Assembly (NCBI GenBank): GCA_036245805.1
Contig: BTRK01000002.1
Coordinates: 6,568,689-6,632,688, forward strand
Origin: Pristionchus mayeri
Taxonomy: Eukaryota; Nematoda; Chromadorea; Rhabditida; Neodiplogasteridae
Length of the DNA: 64,000 nucleotides
Reading direction: 5' to 3'
Part shown: positions 22,873 to 35,500 of the stretch, piece by piece
How the letters are laid out: every line of letters begins with the position of its first letter
Position numbering within the stretch: position 1 is the stretch's first letter
Position numbers and translations under genes: made by a program
The notes under the pieces: generated by a model
Database searches by the model: none
Seen by the model: the letters and a program-made list of their open reading frames with translations, nothing else
Told to the model about the DNA's origin: nothing

Positions 22873-25800
22873 ATGAGCGTGAGTTTCATCGTTCCCCCTC
22901 CTCAGATCAATGGTCTGACTCTCTTCAGTTTGCACGCTCTCTCGCCGGTCAGAGATACGAGAGAGAGTGCAAACTGAAGAGAGTCAGACGATTGCTCCCT
23001 CGTCAATCAATTCGCATTGTTCCAGGAGTACATTGTGGTGAACACCAGAGCTGATTCTCCCTTCCACCTCCCTGCCAAGTATCGCAACTATCAGCTCGAT
23101 GTGACTGGACATGCCGCTGGATCGCTTGGAATTATAAAGTGAGCACTTCTGAGCACAACGTACCTAGGGAAACCTGTACTCCTTATTCGTTTATGGTTGC
23201 CCTATTCAGGAAATTCGACAAATTGGTGAAATACGTTTCATTCACAGCAAAAATTGTAAGAGCAAATAACCAATTTGGCTAATATCTTTCTCATAACTCG
23301 TAATTGTTTCGAGTGTGTGTTCTTATTTGTAACCCACATCAAATCACTTTTTCATCCACATGGATACCTAATTCAGGAAATTCAACTGCACCGATGGCTC
23401 GTTACCCACATCGATTGCCGTTAAGCAGTTCACTCTTCCCTTCCAAACCAAGCCGAGAGTGAGCCAATCTACGTGTATTTCCTTTGAACGCGAGGAAGAG
23501 AACGCAAACATATGTTCTCCCTCGCGCATAGGGACCGCTCTATTCAGTATGCGTGCTCTATCACCCATCTCAGCTTCAACAAAGTACACAAATTAAGATA
23601 CAGTGTAATGCGAATCCTTTCTAACCTTCGATATTCATCGAAATGAGTGGTCGAAAGTATAATAACTTCCAGGCGAGCTTGGTCCTGCGTGAATTGAATC
23701 TTCTGAAGAGTATGAAGCCTCCCAATGATCACCCCAACATCGTCCGATTGATTGAGATGTATACGGTGGACAGAGACGAAAGGGAGATGCAAGCGATGTA
23801 TGAATCAGTAAAATAGACGTATGATAAGCTAGAGTAACATCATTACACATTACGATAGAAACTTGCCATATTTCAGCTATCACATCACGGAACATTGCGG
23901 AACACCTCTCTCAATCATGATAAAAAATGCCGGCTACACGATGGAAAGTGTGAAGAAGTGGATGAGGGAGCTACTCAGTGCTCTACAACACCTCAACTCG
24001 ATGGGCGTAAGTTAAAAACTGAAAAAGACAAACGTCAAAGAGGAACGTTTTAAAACATTGCAAGAACAATGCTCAATTATTGCAATTTAGAAGGTGTAAT
24101 TATTCAAAAACATACACAGCCAATTCTGCCAGTTGTTGTCGCTTTGATACTTCAAAGGCGGCATGACGTCATAGTTCTCATCCGACCTAGTGCCGTTGTT
24201 GTTTCAGATAAGCCATCGCAACCTGCACCCTGACAACATGTGCATCAATAGCGCCTCCGATAAGCTAGGCAAACTCACTCTACTTGGTAAGGATCATAGT
24301 TGTTTTAAGCATCTATCAGAAAAAAATTGTAGGATTCGGAAAAGCCCGCGTGCTTGCTGACGATAACAACACGTGCAGGCAAGCATTAATCATTAATCAC
24401 AATTTTGCCATCATGCCCTCATTTCGCTCTTTATGATATCGTAATCTGGTTGCTATGCAGTTAGACGATACGATACGGTAAAGGCAATCGTTATCTTCAG
24501 GAGAGGCAAGAATCCGTACATGGCACTGGAAATGCAGATCGAATGGACGGAGACCTACGATGAGAAGGGTACGTTCCTTCTTTTTTTGTTGTTGTTTTGT
24601 TATTCGAAATTCCTGATTTCCTTTCAGGGATGTATTCACAACATGACACTACCAATTAAACCTCATACCAAATGGAAAATCTTGATACTCAAAGATTTTC
24701 AGTTGACATCTGGAGCATGTCCACAATCCTCTGCGAACTCCTAACTGGAGTTCCACTCTTCGATCACAATGAGAGGAATGTGCTAAAGGCCATGATCCGA
24801 TTCTGCGGAGAGGTCGACGTTGCCGTGATCAACAAGGTTTGCTCCATTGTATGAAACATTTTTTTGCAATACTCATTATACGCTAAGAATTAATATATTT
24901 ATAATATCAAACATGTATTCGCACAGATGGCCAGGAAAGAAGACCGGGAGTGCTTCACGAAAGAATCAAAAGACTTGGAACGCTTTGACTTCGTTCATTT
25001 GATCAAACAAAGAGCGTATGGAAGGAGGGGAATCACCGATGAAGACATTGGGAAAGAACTCCATCTGAAGGACTTCATCGACAGGACACTCCAGTTCAAT
25101 CCTCGTCGCAGGTTCATATTCAAACTAGTGATACTAAAACGACGCGCGCTCTCCTCGTTTCACAAGCTCTCTCGCTCTATCTGACCGGCGAGAGAGCGCG
25201 CGTCGTTTTAGCATCACTAATTCAAACTATCAGTGGTTACACTTTCAATCGTTACACTCAAATTTGTGATGTAACAGTGCAGAAAAAGCTTGAATCTTGT
25301 AAATGTATTGGGGTGTCCGGAAAGTTCGTATAATGCTTCGGAAAAAAGTCAGTTCGCGATCAAATGCAGTGATTGCGCAATCTGTTTGTCAACAATGTAT
25401 TGCATCATTCTGACGTTGAGTAGTGAAAGGATTTAATCAGTCTCCTAGTTGGTACATTGATTCTTGTGATGGACTCCCATCTCTACCTCCGAGCAGTTTT
25501 ACTTCATTACTACCGTCTTGGCCGATCCGTGAAGGAGGCCCACTCTGCCCTGGCCCATTCGGAAGGAGCTGACGCCCCCTCCATACCTTTCTGCTATAAG
25601 TGGCTCTCCCGCTTCATGAAAGGGGAGTTTGGTCTCGATGATCAACCCCGCTCTGGACGCCCTCCCTCCCTCGATCAGCCTCTCGTTCTCCGCAAACTGA
25701 AGCGCAAGCCCATGGCCAGTGTGCGTGAGTCTCCCCATGCGACTACCACTGCTTCCGCTCTCTCTCTGACTTCTGCAAAGGAAAGAAGTTCAAGAATCGA

Positions 25801-26185
25801 GATGAAGTTGTGAGGGCTTTCGTGAACTGGGCGGTCTCGAAGAAACCCGCATTCTGAAAGAGAGGAATCGAGACCCTGCCCAATCGCTGGAGGGAGGTAG
25901 TGAGAAAGAAGGGGGCATACATTGGTCACTGAGAATTGTAAAGCATTGAATAAAAAATAAAAACAAAAAAATTATACGAACTTTCCGGACACCCCAATAT
26001 ATATATATTTTTAATATATTAATTCATGGTATGTTTTTTTTAGAATGTCCGCTCATCTCGCCGTCGGTCATCCCTTCCTGACCAACTCGGTGATTCCAAT
26101 CGAGTTTCCTCTACCAACACAAGAGGATGATGGCATTGATGCATGCAGGAAGTGCATATGGGATGTGATCAAAGGAAGCAGATGA
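22873..26185 (+). CDS. JNK-like pseudokinase KE, complete
   Basis: Exons 22873-22878 (MS), 23026-23138, 23377-23458, 23673-23797, 23877-24006, 24208-24286, 24333-24372, 24501-24568, 24703-24836, 24927-25111, 26044-26185 join in phase to 367 codons plus stop. Order: N-lobe (FHLPAKYRNYQLDVTGHAAG, loop atypical), beta-3 SIAVKQFTLPF resembling JNK AIKK, alpha-C LVLRELNLLKS with PNIVRLIEMYTV, hinge YHITEHCGTPLS, HRNLHPDN, LTLLGFGKARV, NPYMALEM, VDIWSMSTILCELLTG, C-terminal GHPFLTN. JNKs are stress MAP kinases. Here HRD is HRN, DFG is GFG and TxY is absent, so catalysis is unlikely and a scaffold or regulatory role is an inference. The exon near 24372 uses GTGCAG as donor (uncertain). MITEs and a deleted mariner sit only in introns, consistent with an intact gene. 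Confidence 0.85.
22907..22995. mobile_element. Hairpin MITE, GAGCAA-YGGTCTGACT family
   Basis: A near-perfect hairpin: GGTCTGACTCTCTTCAGTTT to AAACTGAAGAGAGTCAGAC with loop CGCCGGTCAGAGATACG. It lies in KE intron 1. Related copies are at about 5995-6090 and 59474-59566. Confidence 0.8.
24147..24196. mobile_element. Partial MITE, CACTAGGTCGG family
   Basis: Only the right half remains (CAAAGGCGGCATGACGTCAT to CATCCGACCTAGTG), in the KE intron just before the catalytic-loop exon. Confidence 0.55.
25126..25219. mobile_element. hAT-type hairpin MITE with 8-bp target duplication
   Basis: TAGTGATACTAAAACGACG to CGTCGTTTTAGCATCACTA. A perfect 8-bp duplication ATTCAAAC flanks it (25118-25125 and 25220-25227). 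Same family and size as 15153-15246. It lies in the last intron of KE. Confidence 0.9.
25308..25997 (+). mobile_element. Internally deleted mariner
   Basis: Terminal repeats TTGGGGTGTCCGGAAAGTTC and inverse, flanked by TA. The transposase N-terminus (start about 25469, DSHLYLRAVLLHYYRLGRSV, helix-turn-helix region to ASVRE) runs straight into the C-terminal part (CDYHCFRSLSDFCKGKKF equivalent, but out of frame). About 550 bp of the catalytic core is missing compared with 47550-48786. Its N-terminal frame is intact where the palindrome copies are shifted. Confidence 0.9.
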
Positions 26186-26700
26186 ACCATTCAGATAGCA
26201 TTAATAATACGCATTTGTGCATATATGGAAATATGTTGATTTGTTACCTTAAATTTCAAGGTATTCATAATGTAATTGTTTGGTAATTGCTGATGATAAA
26301 ATCGAAAAATTATTATGCCTTTTGGAATTAGATCATAACGCGAAATATCAGTTTTAAATACTATGATATCAAGTACAGCTCAAAGTGAATTTGTTTTGCT
26401 TGCGCATTCTTAACTAGGCACGTTTATTTGTGCAATAGGTGAGAAATCCTGGTTACAGTTGCAGGGTAGAGAAATACGTTGAGAAAGAGAGAGGACGGAG
26501 AAACAGAATGAAGGGTGGGGATAAAGAGAGGGAGGTACCACAGAGGGTTAATGATTCGGAAGCAACTATGTATGAAACACCTGGATTCTAATTATGCACA
26601 CCATACAGTGTTTCGAAATATTATGATCAACATCTGAATGTTAGTAAGAGGAGGTCTAGGTGTCTAACGTAGTTGCTTTTATCGATTTATTGTTGTGCTC
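26186..26700. other. KE 3' flank and GAGA-rich stretch, no gene
   Basis: AT-rich 3' flank of KE, then a purine-rich stretch at 26460-26560. No exon supported. Confidence 0.4.
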
Positions 26701-26761
26701 TTATAAATTTGACGACTCACCCGTGTGAAAGTAGCGCGAGATGTACAAAGCTTTTGCATGT

Positions 26762-26800
26762 GGAATGTTGATAAGCCTTCACTGTTTGCCTTGTTATGCA
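26762..26800 (+). promoter_or_regulatory. Relict promoter block of KF with GATA motif
   Basis: GGAATGTTGATAAGCC followed by CTGTTTGCCTTGTTATGC matches the KD and KE blocks. About 2.3 kb downstream, beyond a LINE and a fold-back element, lie fused exons of a kinase relict. This block therefore probably marks a dead paralogue's promoter. Confidence 0.45.
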
Positions 26801-27217
26801 GTATTATTACTGCCAGTTCGCAACTCAAATTGTACTCTTCCAGACAGGATATGCTTGGCCCTCCTCAACACTATTCCCAAAACGATATATATTTATATTT
26901 TATCTACGCTCGGCGGCGCAACGAAAGACGAATAATTACTTATGTGTTATGATACAAGAGAGTTGACTCTCCTCACACTGAGGTCGAATACGATAGGAAG
27001 GGGGGAATGAGGGGGAAGGAGGTGCAATCGTAAAATGCGAAGATCCAATCGGCTGGTCTCATCTGTCTTCGTCTGTTCTGATGGGGAGTTTTATCGAGGA
27101 GGAGGCACTCGAGGTAGACCAGGTAGACTCTGCTCCGAGATCCAGCGTCAGGGGATCTCTAAAGGGGGGAGGGGGTGAGAATGAAGGAATGTGGTAAGGT
27201 AGTGGAAGGAGGGAATA

Positions 27218-28275
27218 CTATTGGAAAATATATTTCCGAAAATCAAATTCTAGAGTTATCAATCTCTTCTTGAAGACAGGGATGCTGGGGGATGACAATA
27301 CATGGGTGGGGAGAGCGTTTAAAATCCTAGCAACTCTACGAGAAAAACAATGATATCGAGGTGTGGATTTGGTTCTCTCAATATAGATTCCAAAGTTGTT
27401 GGTCCTTTCTCTTAGGGGAGCAAACAGGAAAAATTTACTTCTATCGAGTATGGTGTCTCCATACATGATCCTACGGGCCAGGACTAGATCATAAGTGACT
27501 CTCCTCTCAAAAAGCGCTTGAAGACCGAGGAAGGACAGACGTTGAGAGTAGGAGGGAAGACCAAGAGGATATGATGGAGATGGAAAGCATCTATAGTATA
27601 GAATACGAGTGAATTTCTCTTGTATTTTCTCAAGCTTCTGACTCTGTTTCTTGATATGAGGGTTCCAGAAGGGGCAAGCGAATTCAATGTGAGGGAGAAC
27701 ATATGTTTTAAAGCATTTGATAAGGATAGTGGGATCATTAACGGATACAGCACGAAGCATAATATGCATGACAGTGGTGGCTTTTTTTACACGATCATCA
27801 ATACTGGCAGAGTTATTTAGGGTGGGCAGTACTTGGACGCCGAGATCGCGTTGTTGAGGGACTTGCTCGAGGATAACATTATTAATGAGATAATGAGGAG
27901 CAAGAGAAGAACCTATGTGGAGATGTGTGCATTTAGATTCGGAGAGAGATAATTGATTGGATACAGTCCATGAATAGATAGCATCTAGGGCATACTGTAA
28001 TTGGGCAGTGCGAGAGGCTTTATTTTTAATAGAATAGGAAACATAAATCTTAATGTCATCTGCATATGCTTTCACAAACACATCGGGGAAGGGAGCAATG
28101 ACATATGTAATATCAGATATATAAAGAGAGAATAGAATAGGCCCTAGTACAGATCCTTGTGGTACGCCGGAGAGAACAGGGAAGGACTTAGATACGGTAG
28201 TACCTAACCTTACGGAGAAGTGCCTATCCGTTACAAAATCAGAGATTATGAAGGTACGTTGCGATGAGATTTCCT
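27218..28275 (-). mobile_element. CR1/jockey-type LINE, 5'-truncated
   Basis: The open frame enters near 28270 and runs to a stop at 27218. It contains reverse transcriptase motifs SGVPQGSVLGPILFSLYISD and AYADDIKIY (YADD catalytic box), then the thumb and C-terminal region (CTHLHIG, RDLGVQV, AVSVNDPTILIKCFKTYVLP, SRRVARILNALP). The endonuclease and N-terminal polymerase parts are absent, as expected for 5' truncation. It is more continuous than the related LINE at 61.3-63.2 kb. It sits between the KF promoter block and the KF exons. The 3' untranslated end is not resolved. Confidence 0.85.
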
Positions 28276-28420
28276 AGTTTCCCTTGGATTCCGATTCAAG
28301 TCCACCCTTTCCAGTCTACCCCAATCCGAAACTTGTATAAATTCTCAGTGAAACATATTGAACATCCTTACAAATAAAAAGTATATAAGGGACGAAGAGG
28401 GAATATGGTCGGGCCGGAAC

Positions 28421-29074
28421 CATAGTTGCCCACGCCGGCGGCGACCCCCATGATCCCATATTCATGGTTTCACACTGCTCCCCTCGATTTGAGGGGCAGT
28501 GCGAAACGACGTGGGGTCATGGTTAAAAAAGGTTGGTAGGTCAATGGTAGGTCAAGACTATGTACCGTACCCAATCGATAGTACTGTACCCCCCTATACC
28601 GTATACCACTACCGTAACCCCCAAATATCGCAAACTACTTTATTTTTAAAAAGTCCTGGTACCGTGCCCAATCGATTATACAGTACCCAAGTGACTACAG
28701 TAACCCAGTTCCTTGGGTCAGATCCAGTTCCTTGGGTCAAACATTTTTCTAAAAATCTGGATATGGCCCAAGGAACTGGATTACTGTAGTCACTTGGGTA
28801 CTGTATAAACAATTGGGCACGGTACCAGGACTTTTTAAAAATAAAGTTATTTTGCGATATTTGGGGGTTACGGTAGTGGTATACGGTATATGGGGGTACT
28901 GTACTATCGATTGGGTACGGTACATAGTCTTGACCTACCATTGACCTACCAACCTTTTTTTGACCATGACCACGTCGTTCAGCACTGCTCCCCTCAAATC
29001 GAGGGGAGCAGTGCGAAACCATGAATAGGGGGTCATGGTCTGAAAACACCTCGCCGCCAGTGTTGGGCAACTAT
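28421..29074. mobile_element. hAT-type fold-back element, long form
   Basis: Ends CATAGTTGCCCACGCCGGCG and GGGCAACTATG, with the whole 654 bp folding on itself around about 28745. Flanking 8-mers GCCGGAAC (28413-28420) and GCCAGAAC (29075-29082) are a duplication with one mismatch. No reading frame of its own. Confidence 0.85.
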
Positions 29075-29114
29075 GGCCAGAACACAAAGATGTGCACAAA
29101 TTCCACCCATATTA

Positions 29115-29358
29115 CAATAAAAGAAATCAGCAATTTATTCTCAACTCTCCACATTTCCATCTCCCGTCAAAGTATAGCACGTTATGTCAGTTCAATGACC
29201 GTGTAGAATTGCAATACTTGATAATCTCTGCGCATCGGGCGATTATTCATCATTTCCTCACCAACAGTCCATGTGAAGTCGCACTACCAATTGATGGAAG
29301 TGATGGAATCGCCTCGTGCAAAGAGCACATCTGGAGTGCGATCAACTCGAGCAACTGA
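29115..29358 (+). pseudogene. KF relict: first and last kinase exons fused
   Basis: After an AATCAG acceptor, FILNSPHFHLPSKYSTLCQF matches the KE N-lobe exon (VNTRADSPFHLPAKYRNYQL). Without any middle exons it continues into HHFLTNSPCEVALPIDGSDG ... CKEHIWSAINSSN with a stop at 29356-29358, matching the KE last exon (GHPFLTNSVIPIEF ... CRKCIWDVIKGSR). Everything from beta-3 to the C-lobe is deleted. Together with the promoter block at 26762 this is a dead JNK-like paralogue. Confidence 0.7.
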
Positions 29359-29598
29359 CCATTTGAACGTGAATTTCATATTTCTAATGATACTAAAACT
29401 AGAATTCCGCGCAATATAGAACACGAATCGACAGCGGCGCCATCCTAGCCAATATAACTACGACGTTTAGCAAGCCAATTTTAATACTCAATCTCATGAA
29501 TTTCTTGAAAACATTATCAAACAAATACATATTTAGAAAATATTTATCGAGTTATTGAAAAACATAATACGCATTGTTGTTACTGATGTTTTGACAAC

Positions 29599-32500
29599 TT
29601 AGTACGCATTGGATGGGAACACGGGAGTGCGAACCTCCACGAAGATTTGGTTTCTCAACTCGTCAACTGCTGCATCATCCGCACTTGGAACATTCGTCTC
29701 TCTCGGCACTTCGTTCGAATACACGAATGGATGCTCGAGAGCGTCAGCTGCTGTCATTCTGCAAAAAAAGCTGCGAATCGATAGCACCAAATCTTAATTT
29801 CCCAAACACTCTCAACTCAACAGTCTGAATCTTTTTATGTGAAACTATCACTAAAAATGTTCAAATGTAATTCATGAAATTAAATGTTCGGGGGGGGGGG
29901 GTGACAAAACGGCAACGACATAACGGCAAGCGACAAAACGGCAACGGAGCATAACTCAGTGGAGAGTTGTCCTAGAACATCGGGAATGGTCTGTATCACA
30001 TCAGTAGATTTTCTACGTAATTATCAATAACATGATCTTTGATCTTTTGGAGGTTGACGACAAAACGGCAACGAGCGATAGTACCACTCTGAATAATCCC
30101 AGAGCTCTAGGGAAGGCATCAATCGATAGCTAATGACGTGCCCTATCCATTCAACATCTGATCTTTGATCTTTGACCAAATGACGACAAAACGGCAACAA
30201 GCCATACATCGGTTCAGAAACATCCCACAGCGCTCAGATCGACACCAATCGATAGCTAATGACCTGTCCTTTTCATTCGACATCTGATCGTTCATCGTTG
30301 ACCAACTGACGACAAAAAGGCAACGAGTAATATCTATGTTAACTCGAGCTTCTGGATGATTCTGAGTAGTGTTTTGACTCGTCGCCGTTTTGTCGCTAAT
30401 TGGTCAAAGATCACAGATCAGAGGTCGAATGAATAGAGCAGACCATTAGCTATCGATTGGTGCCGATCTGAGCGCTATGGGATGATTCTGAACCGTTTTA
30501 TGACTTGTTGCCGGTTTGTCGTCAGTTAGTCAAAGATCAAAGATCAGATATTGAATGGATAGGGCAGGCCATTAGCTATCGATTGATGCCTTCCCGAGAG
30601 CTGAGGGATTATTCAGAGTGGTACTATCGCTCGTTGCCGTTCTGTCGTCAACCTCCAAAAGATCAAAGATCATGTTATTGATAATTACGTAGAAAATCTA
30701 CTGATGTGATACAGACCATTCCCGATGTTCTAGGACAACTCTCAACTGAGTTATGCTCCGTTGCCGTTTTGTCGCTTGCCGTTATGTCGTTGCCGTTTTG
30801 TCGTAAATAAGCCGTGTTGCCGTTTTGTCGTTGCCGTTTTGTCACCCCTCCAAATGTTCGAACCTCTCGCGTGGGTCCAGTTGTAGAGTCCCATCAATGA
30901 AATCACGCAGATGTGGCTCATCTTCGATGTGTTGAGCAGTGATTCCACGGTCCTTGTTCACATTTTCTTTCAGAAACTCGCGAAAATCCTTGCGCAAAAG
31001 TGTGTTCTTCTCGCAATATTCTTTCAATTGTTTTTTGTCATTTTCATCCGCCATCTGCAATTTAGGTTAATTCGTAATGATAAATTATACAAAATATTTT
31101 TAAAATTAAAATAAAACAAATTGTGTCACCTTGCCGAGGACATCTTCGCTGACCGGACCACAGTATTGTAGCATCAATCTCATCACATTTCCGTGCTTTT
31201 TGTCCTTGAACAGAATCGATCCCGTGACCATTTCGCATACGATCGTTGCCAGACTCCAGATGTCCACTGAAATGTGCGTGTGTTCATCTCATTTCATTAC
31301 TTGAATATTGTAATAATAACAAGTGTGTCCCATGCATGGGTATCTAAATATTGTATTTGTTTTCCTCTTTGTACACTATTGTTGATGAACGAACCACCAT
31401 TTGAATATTACTATTTTTCTCATATGAGGCGATTCGCGACAGAATCGACCATTTAAGGGGGGCCAGCGGCGGTAGGATTCAAGTTCGTCCACTCTCGATA
31501 AAAATTTGGTTACAAGTACTTCAAATGGCGCTCTTTCAAACTGCGTCGTCAGAATTTTGATATCCCTTAAAACAGCTCAAAGAAAAAGGGATCCTGAAAA
31601 GGGGATCTTTCGCTTGAGGAATCCAGGGAAAGTCCCACATGTATAGGATAGTTCAAAATAGACTTAGGGGGTCCGCACTATGGCTTAAAATGTAGAGCAA
31701 GATGTGCTGAACATTTCATCTGTTGAAAGTGAGTCTCTATCTTTTCATATAAGCATGCTACAGAGCCTAGAAGTCGAGAAGAAACGGGTTAGAATCCCCC
31801 GAGAGCGCGTGCTCTAACCGTCTGGCGCTCTCGCCGCCTGACCTCCCTTTCCCTCCCCACACCCCATCAAGAGGGGGAAAATAGCTCATTTGCGTGGGAG
31901 ATCGATTTTCTGCTCGATTGTGCTCTCTCACTGTGATCAATTACCAGCCCTTGAATCGGTTTATGAAAAATCTCGCAATTCGCCTCTACTTCATGCCCAA
32001 TCTAATGAAATTGTTGTGAAGCGTATCCAGATTGATTTGAATTCAAAAACGTCGCATTTCCCCCATGGTCCTTCCGCCGTGAAACATATCTTAATTTGAA
32101 ATTGCCCAATAAAATCTGGGCATTTGATTATAATTTTTCGATGAAACATAACAAATTTCGATGAATATAACCTTGATTTGCTCACCATAGACCCTACTCC
32201 TCAGAGGGGAATGAAGCTATCGACATGGCGATTGTGCAGAACGGTGCGCAAACCCTTTGGCCACAATCTGATAGCACAGCATTTTCAATTTCATCTTTAT
32301 TCGTTAGCTAAGTTCATTTTAGTGCGAAAAACCCCGCAATTCAGACCGCTCCATTGTCTCGTTAATCCGGAATGAATGGGATTGGCGTTGCCACGCAAAT
32401 GAGCTTTTTTCCCCCTCTTGACGGGGTGTGCTCCCCTCTATTTAGCGCTCTCCCGCACTCGTCTCCCGTCGGTTTTGGCTTAATTCTAAGCTATGTAGCA

Positions 32501-35500
32501 TGCTTCTATGAAAAGATAGAGACTCACTTTCAACAGATTAAATGTTCAGCACATCATTTTAAGCCATAGCGCGGACCCCTAAGTCTATTTTGAACTATCC
32601 TATACATGTGGGTCTGTCCTTGGATTCCTCAAGCGAAAGATCCCCTTTTCAGGATCCCTTTTTCTTTGAGCTGTTTCAAAGGGTGTATGTACATTACATG
32701 GAACCCATTTAGTGCGTTTGGGCCCATCTAACGAGTCAACGGGGGTCAAAATATCGATTTTCAAATTTTCGACCCGACGATCATTTTAGGTCAATAAAAG
32801 TGTTATAGCATGGGGGGATTCAACAGGTAATGTTGTTTTGGACGTTTTTGAGTGGATTTTAGCCTGAATCAGGGCAATTGAAGATACGGTAGTACACTTG
32901 TCCGGAACTCATTTTGAGTTGCCCGCACAAAAGTGTAACCTTTTTTTTGTTTATACTCCGATTTTCCTAATTTTTGGAGGGAAGTAAGCCACATGCATGT
33001 ACTGCAACTTAAGCATGACAACCCAATATCTTTTTCCGATTTCCAAAGTTACGTCACTTTTGGTGCGCCCGACCACCCCGAACCAGGATGAGCACCAGGA
33101 ATGATGACTTCAGCAAAAATTTGTAGGGCATGATGGTAGCTTTCAATGCAAACAAAGAAAGACATTATATCTTCATTTTAAACGGAGATATGATTATTTA
33201 AGTGCGCCCGATTTGATAGTCGAAAATTGACAGTGCCAAGTTTGGCCTTCTGAATGTCGACGATGACGACCGATATCAAAATTCTGACGACGCAGTTTGA
33301 AAGAGCGCCATTTGAAGTACTTGTAACCAAATTTTTATAGAGAGTGGACGAACTTGAATCCTACCGCCGCGACGTGGTCGATTCTCTCGCGATTCGCCTC
33401 ATATGCTTTCCTACGTGTCACGATCACATTCCGTTGTATTGTTATGCATACCGTGTATTATTGAACAAACGGATGTCGTTATGAACGTTCCTTTTTCTTG
33501 TACCATTCCGTGTTTGCTGCGTACCTTTCTCGCCGTACGCCTTCCTCATCTTTACATGCATCTCCATTGCCATGTAGTAGTCGGTTCCTCGATGAGCGGT
33601 GATGCTTTTCTTCATATCCTCGACCGCCCGAGCTCTGCTAAATCCTGAAATATACCTACGTGTTAGCTATCAAAACGGTCCTGTGTTGGTTTAGAACTAA
33701 TATCGTGCCATATATAAAAGGCAGTATGACATCGTAGTTTTCATGTACCGATAAAAACAAAGCCTATCGTTCCCATATAAATTGCACTTAATTGAACTTG
33801 GTTAAGAGTGACATAGATATTAGGTTGTAACATAAGTTTTGTCGCATTTCGGAGGTTCACAATATTTCCATGAAGGATACTTCTCAAACATTATCAATGC
33901 CTGACCTCCTAGTATATGTTTGGGGTGTTCATGCACATTCAAACCATAGGGTAGAGCTGAACTGCGCACGCTGGCTATGCGAAAAATATTAATATGAACT
34001 GATTTAAATTTGGTGCAGATTTTTTTAATTTGTTTGATCAGGTGCTAGTTCGCAGAGATGAATAATGAACCAAACTTCTACAGCATGGTGATATACCCCG
34101 TCAATGCTCTTTCAAAATATACGCCAGATATGGTGCTATGTTGAGCGGAACAAAAGATATACTTCACTGAGTGTAAGGTTAGCCGCTGATTCGTAGCCAA
34201 CTTGACCAACTCTTCTGAATCCAGAATTGCAACAACAGTGACTAACATACGTGCGTTCCAATTACCACTCATGGAGGTATAATTTATCATTAAACAAGTG
34301 AGAGAAAGAACACTCCACTTGTGGGAAATTTGAATTTTTATTAATTCAATTCGCGCACAATTTTACCAAAATATGCAAGTTTAGGTGTTTCGAATTAAAG
34401 ATTGTCATTCAAAAGCTATTTATTTCCAAACTTATCCCAAGTAGATACTAGTAAGGGAAGGGTTTATGGTTAGGATGGACACAACAAATCAGATATTGAA
34501 CATGTGTGCGAGGTAGGAATATGAACAAAGTGCCGATTTCATTAGTTTAATTTACATACCATCGTTCTGAATGGAGCCACTTATCTCAACAGAACCCAAT
34601 CTACCCCAAACTTTATCTGCATACTGACCACTTTGGGTGAACTATATTCCACCACTATTTGGATCTGGATATCTATTGAGAAGAAAATTCGGCTTGCGAA
34701 AGTTTTCGCGACCGTCACCAACCATCCACATTATACAAACTCGTCTACATTTCTAGAACGATTTTCGTTTGTCATTATCCGTGAGTGGTTCAAAATTATG
34801 CACATATGTAGTACTTTACGCAAATCACACAAAATCGGCATAATTTATCCTTTTCAAGAAGAGCTGATGCGTGAAAATGATTTGTAATCCTTATCTCAGT
34901 ACAACTTTGTCTGACTAATGTGCCTCCTCAACTGCCTTGACAGGACTGAAGTAAAGCGCGTAAGAAAGAGTACGAAGGCCCTCACTGATGATGAATAACG
35001 AAATTGAGATTAAATTAATTTGAAGAATTTCTGAGGTTAAAATGCATAAGAGATTGGACGCGACAAAACTTATGTTACAACCTGATATATGAAAAAAATA
35101 TTTTGTGAGCGATGAAGCCATTATACCAGATTGCACATACCAACTAATGTTAGCTGGTTGCTTTCATTGATGCAGAGCTTATCAGGTTTGAGGTCTCTGT
35201 GGATTACCTGAAAAAATACACGAATAGGTAAAACGCTTGATATAACACGCTAGAAATATTATATATTGCTTTAATTTTTCTTCTGTTTTTTAATGAAACA
35301 AAATATGAAATATGCACCGCAACACCTAAATCGGAAAGAAGGAAAGAATAAATTGCTATTACCAATGGTTCCAAGTTGTGCAGGTACTGCAAAGCGTTGA
35401 GCGCGTCTCGAGTCCACCTCTTGACGGTATCCATCATGTAGTCTCCCTTCGTGATACGAGTTGAGAGAGGCACACCACAGTAGTAAGTGATTGTGTAGCT

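Noticed and set aside
23220..23269. Extra KE exon reading KFDKLVKYVSFTAKI
   Set aside because: Including it breaks the phase with the true beta-3 exon at 23377. It is probably a decayed partial duplicate or chance.
31790..31850. Possible tRNA (GGTTAGAATCCCCC near GCTCTAACCG)
   Set aside because: The A-box-like and B-box-like parts lie on opposite strands. The sequence is the GC-rich loop of a fold-back element and recurs at 51560.
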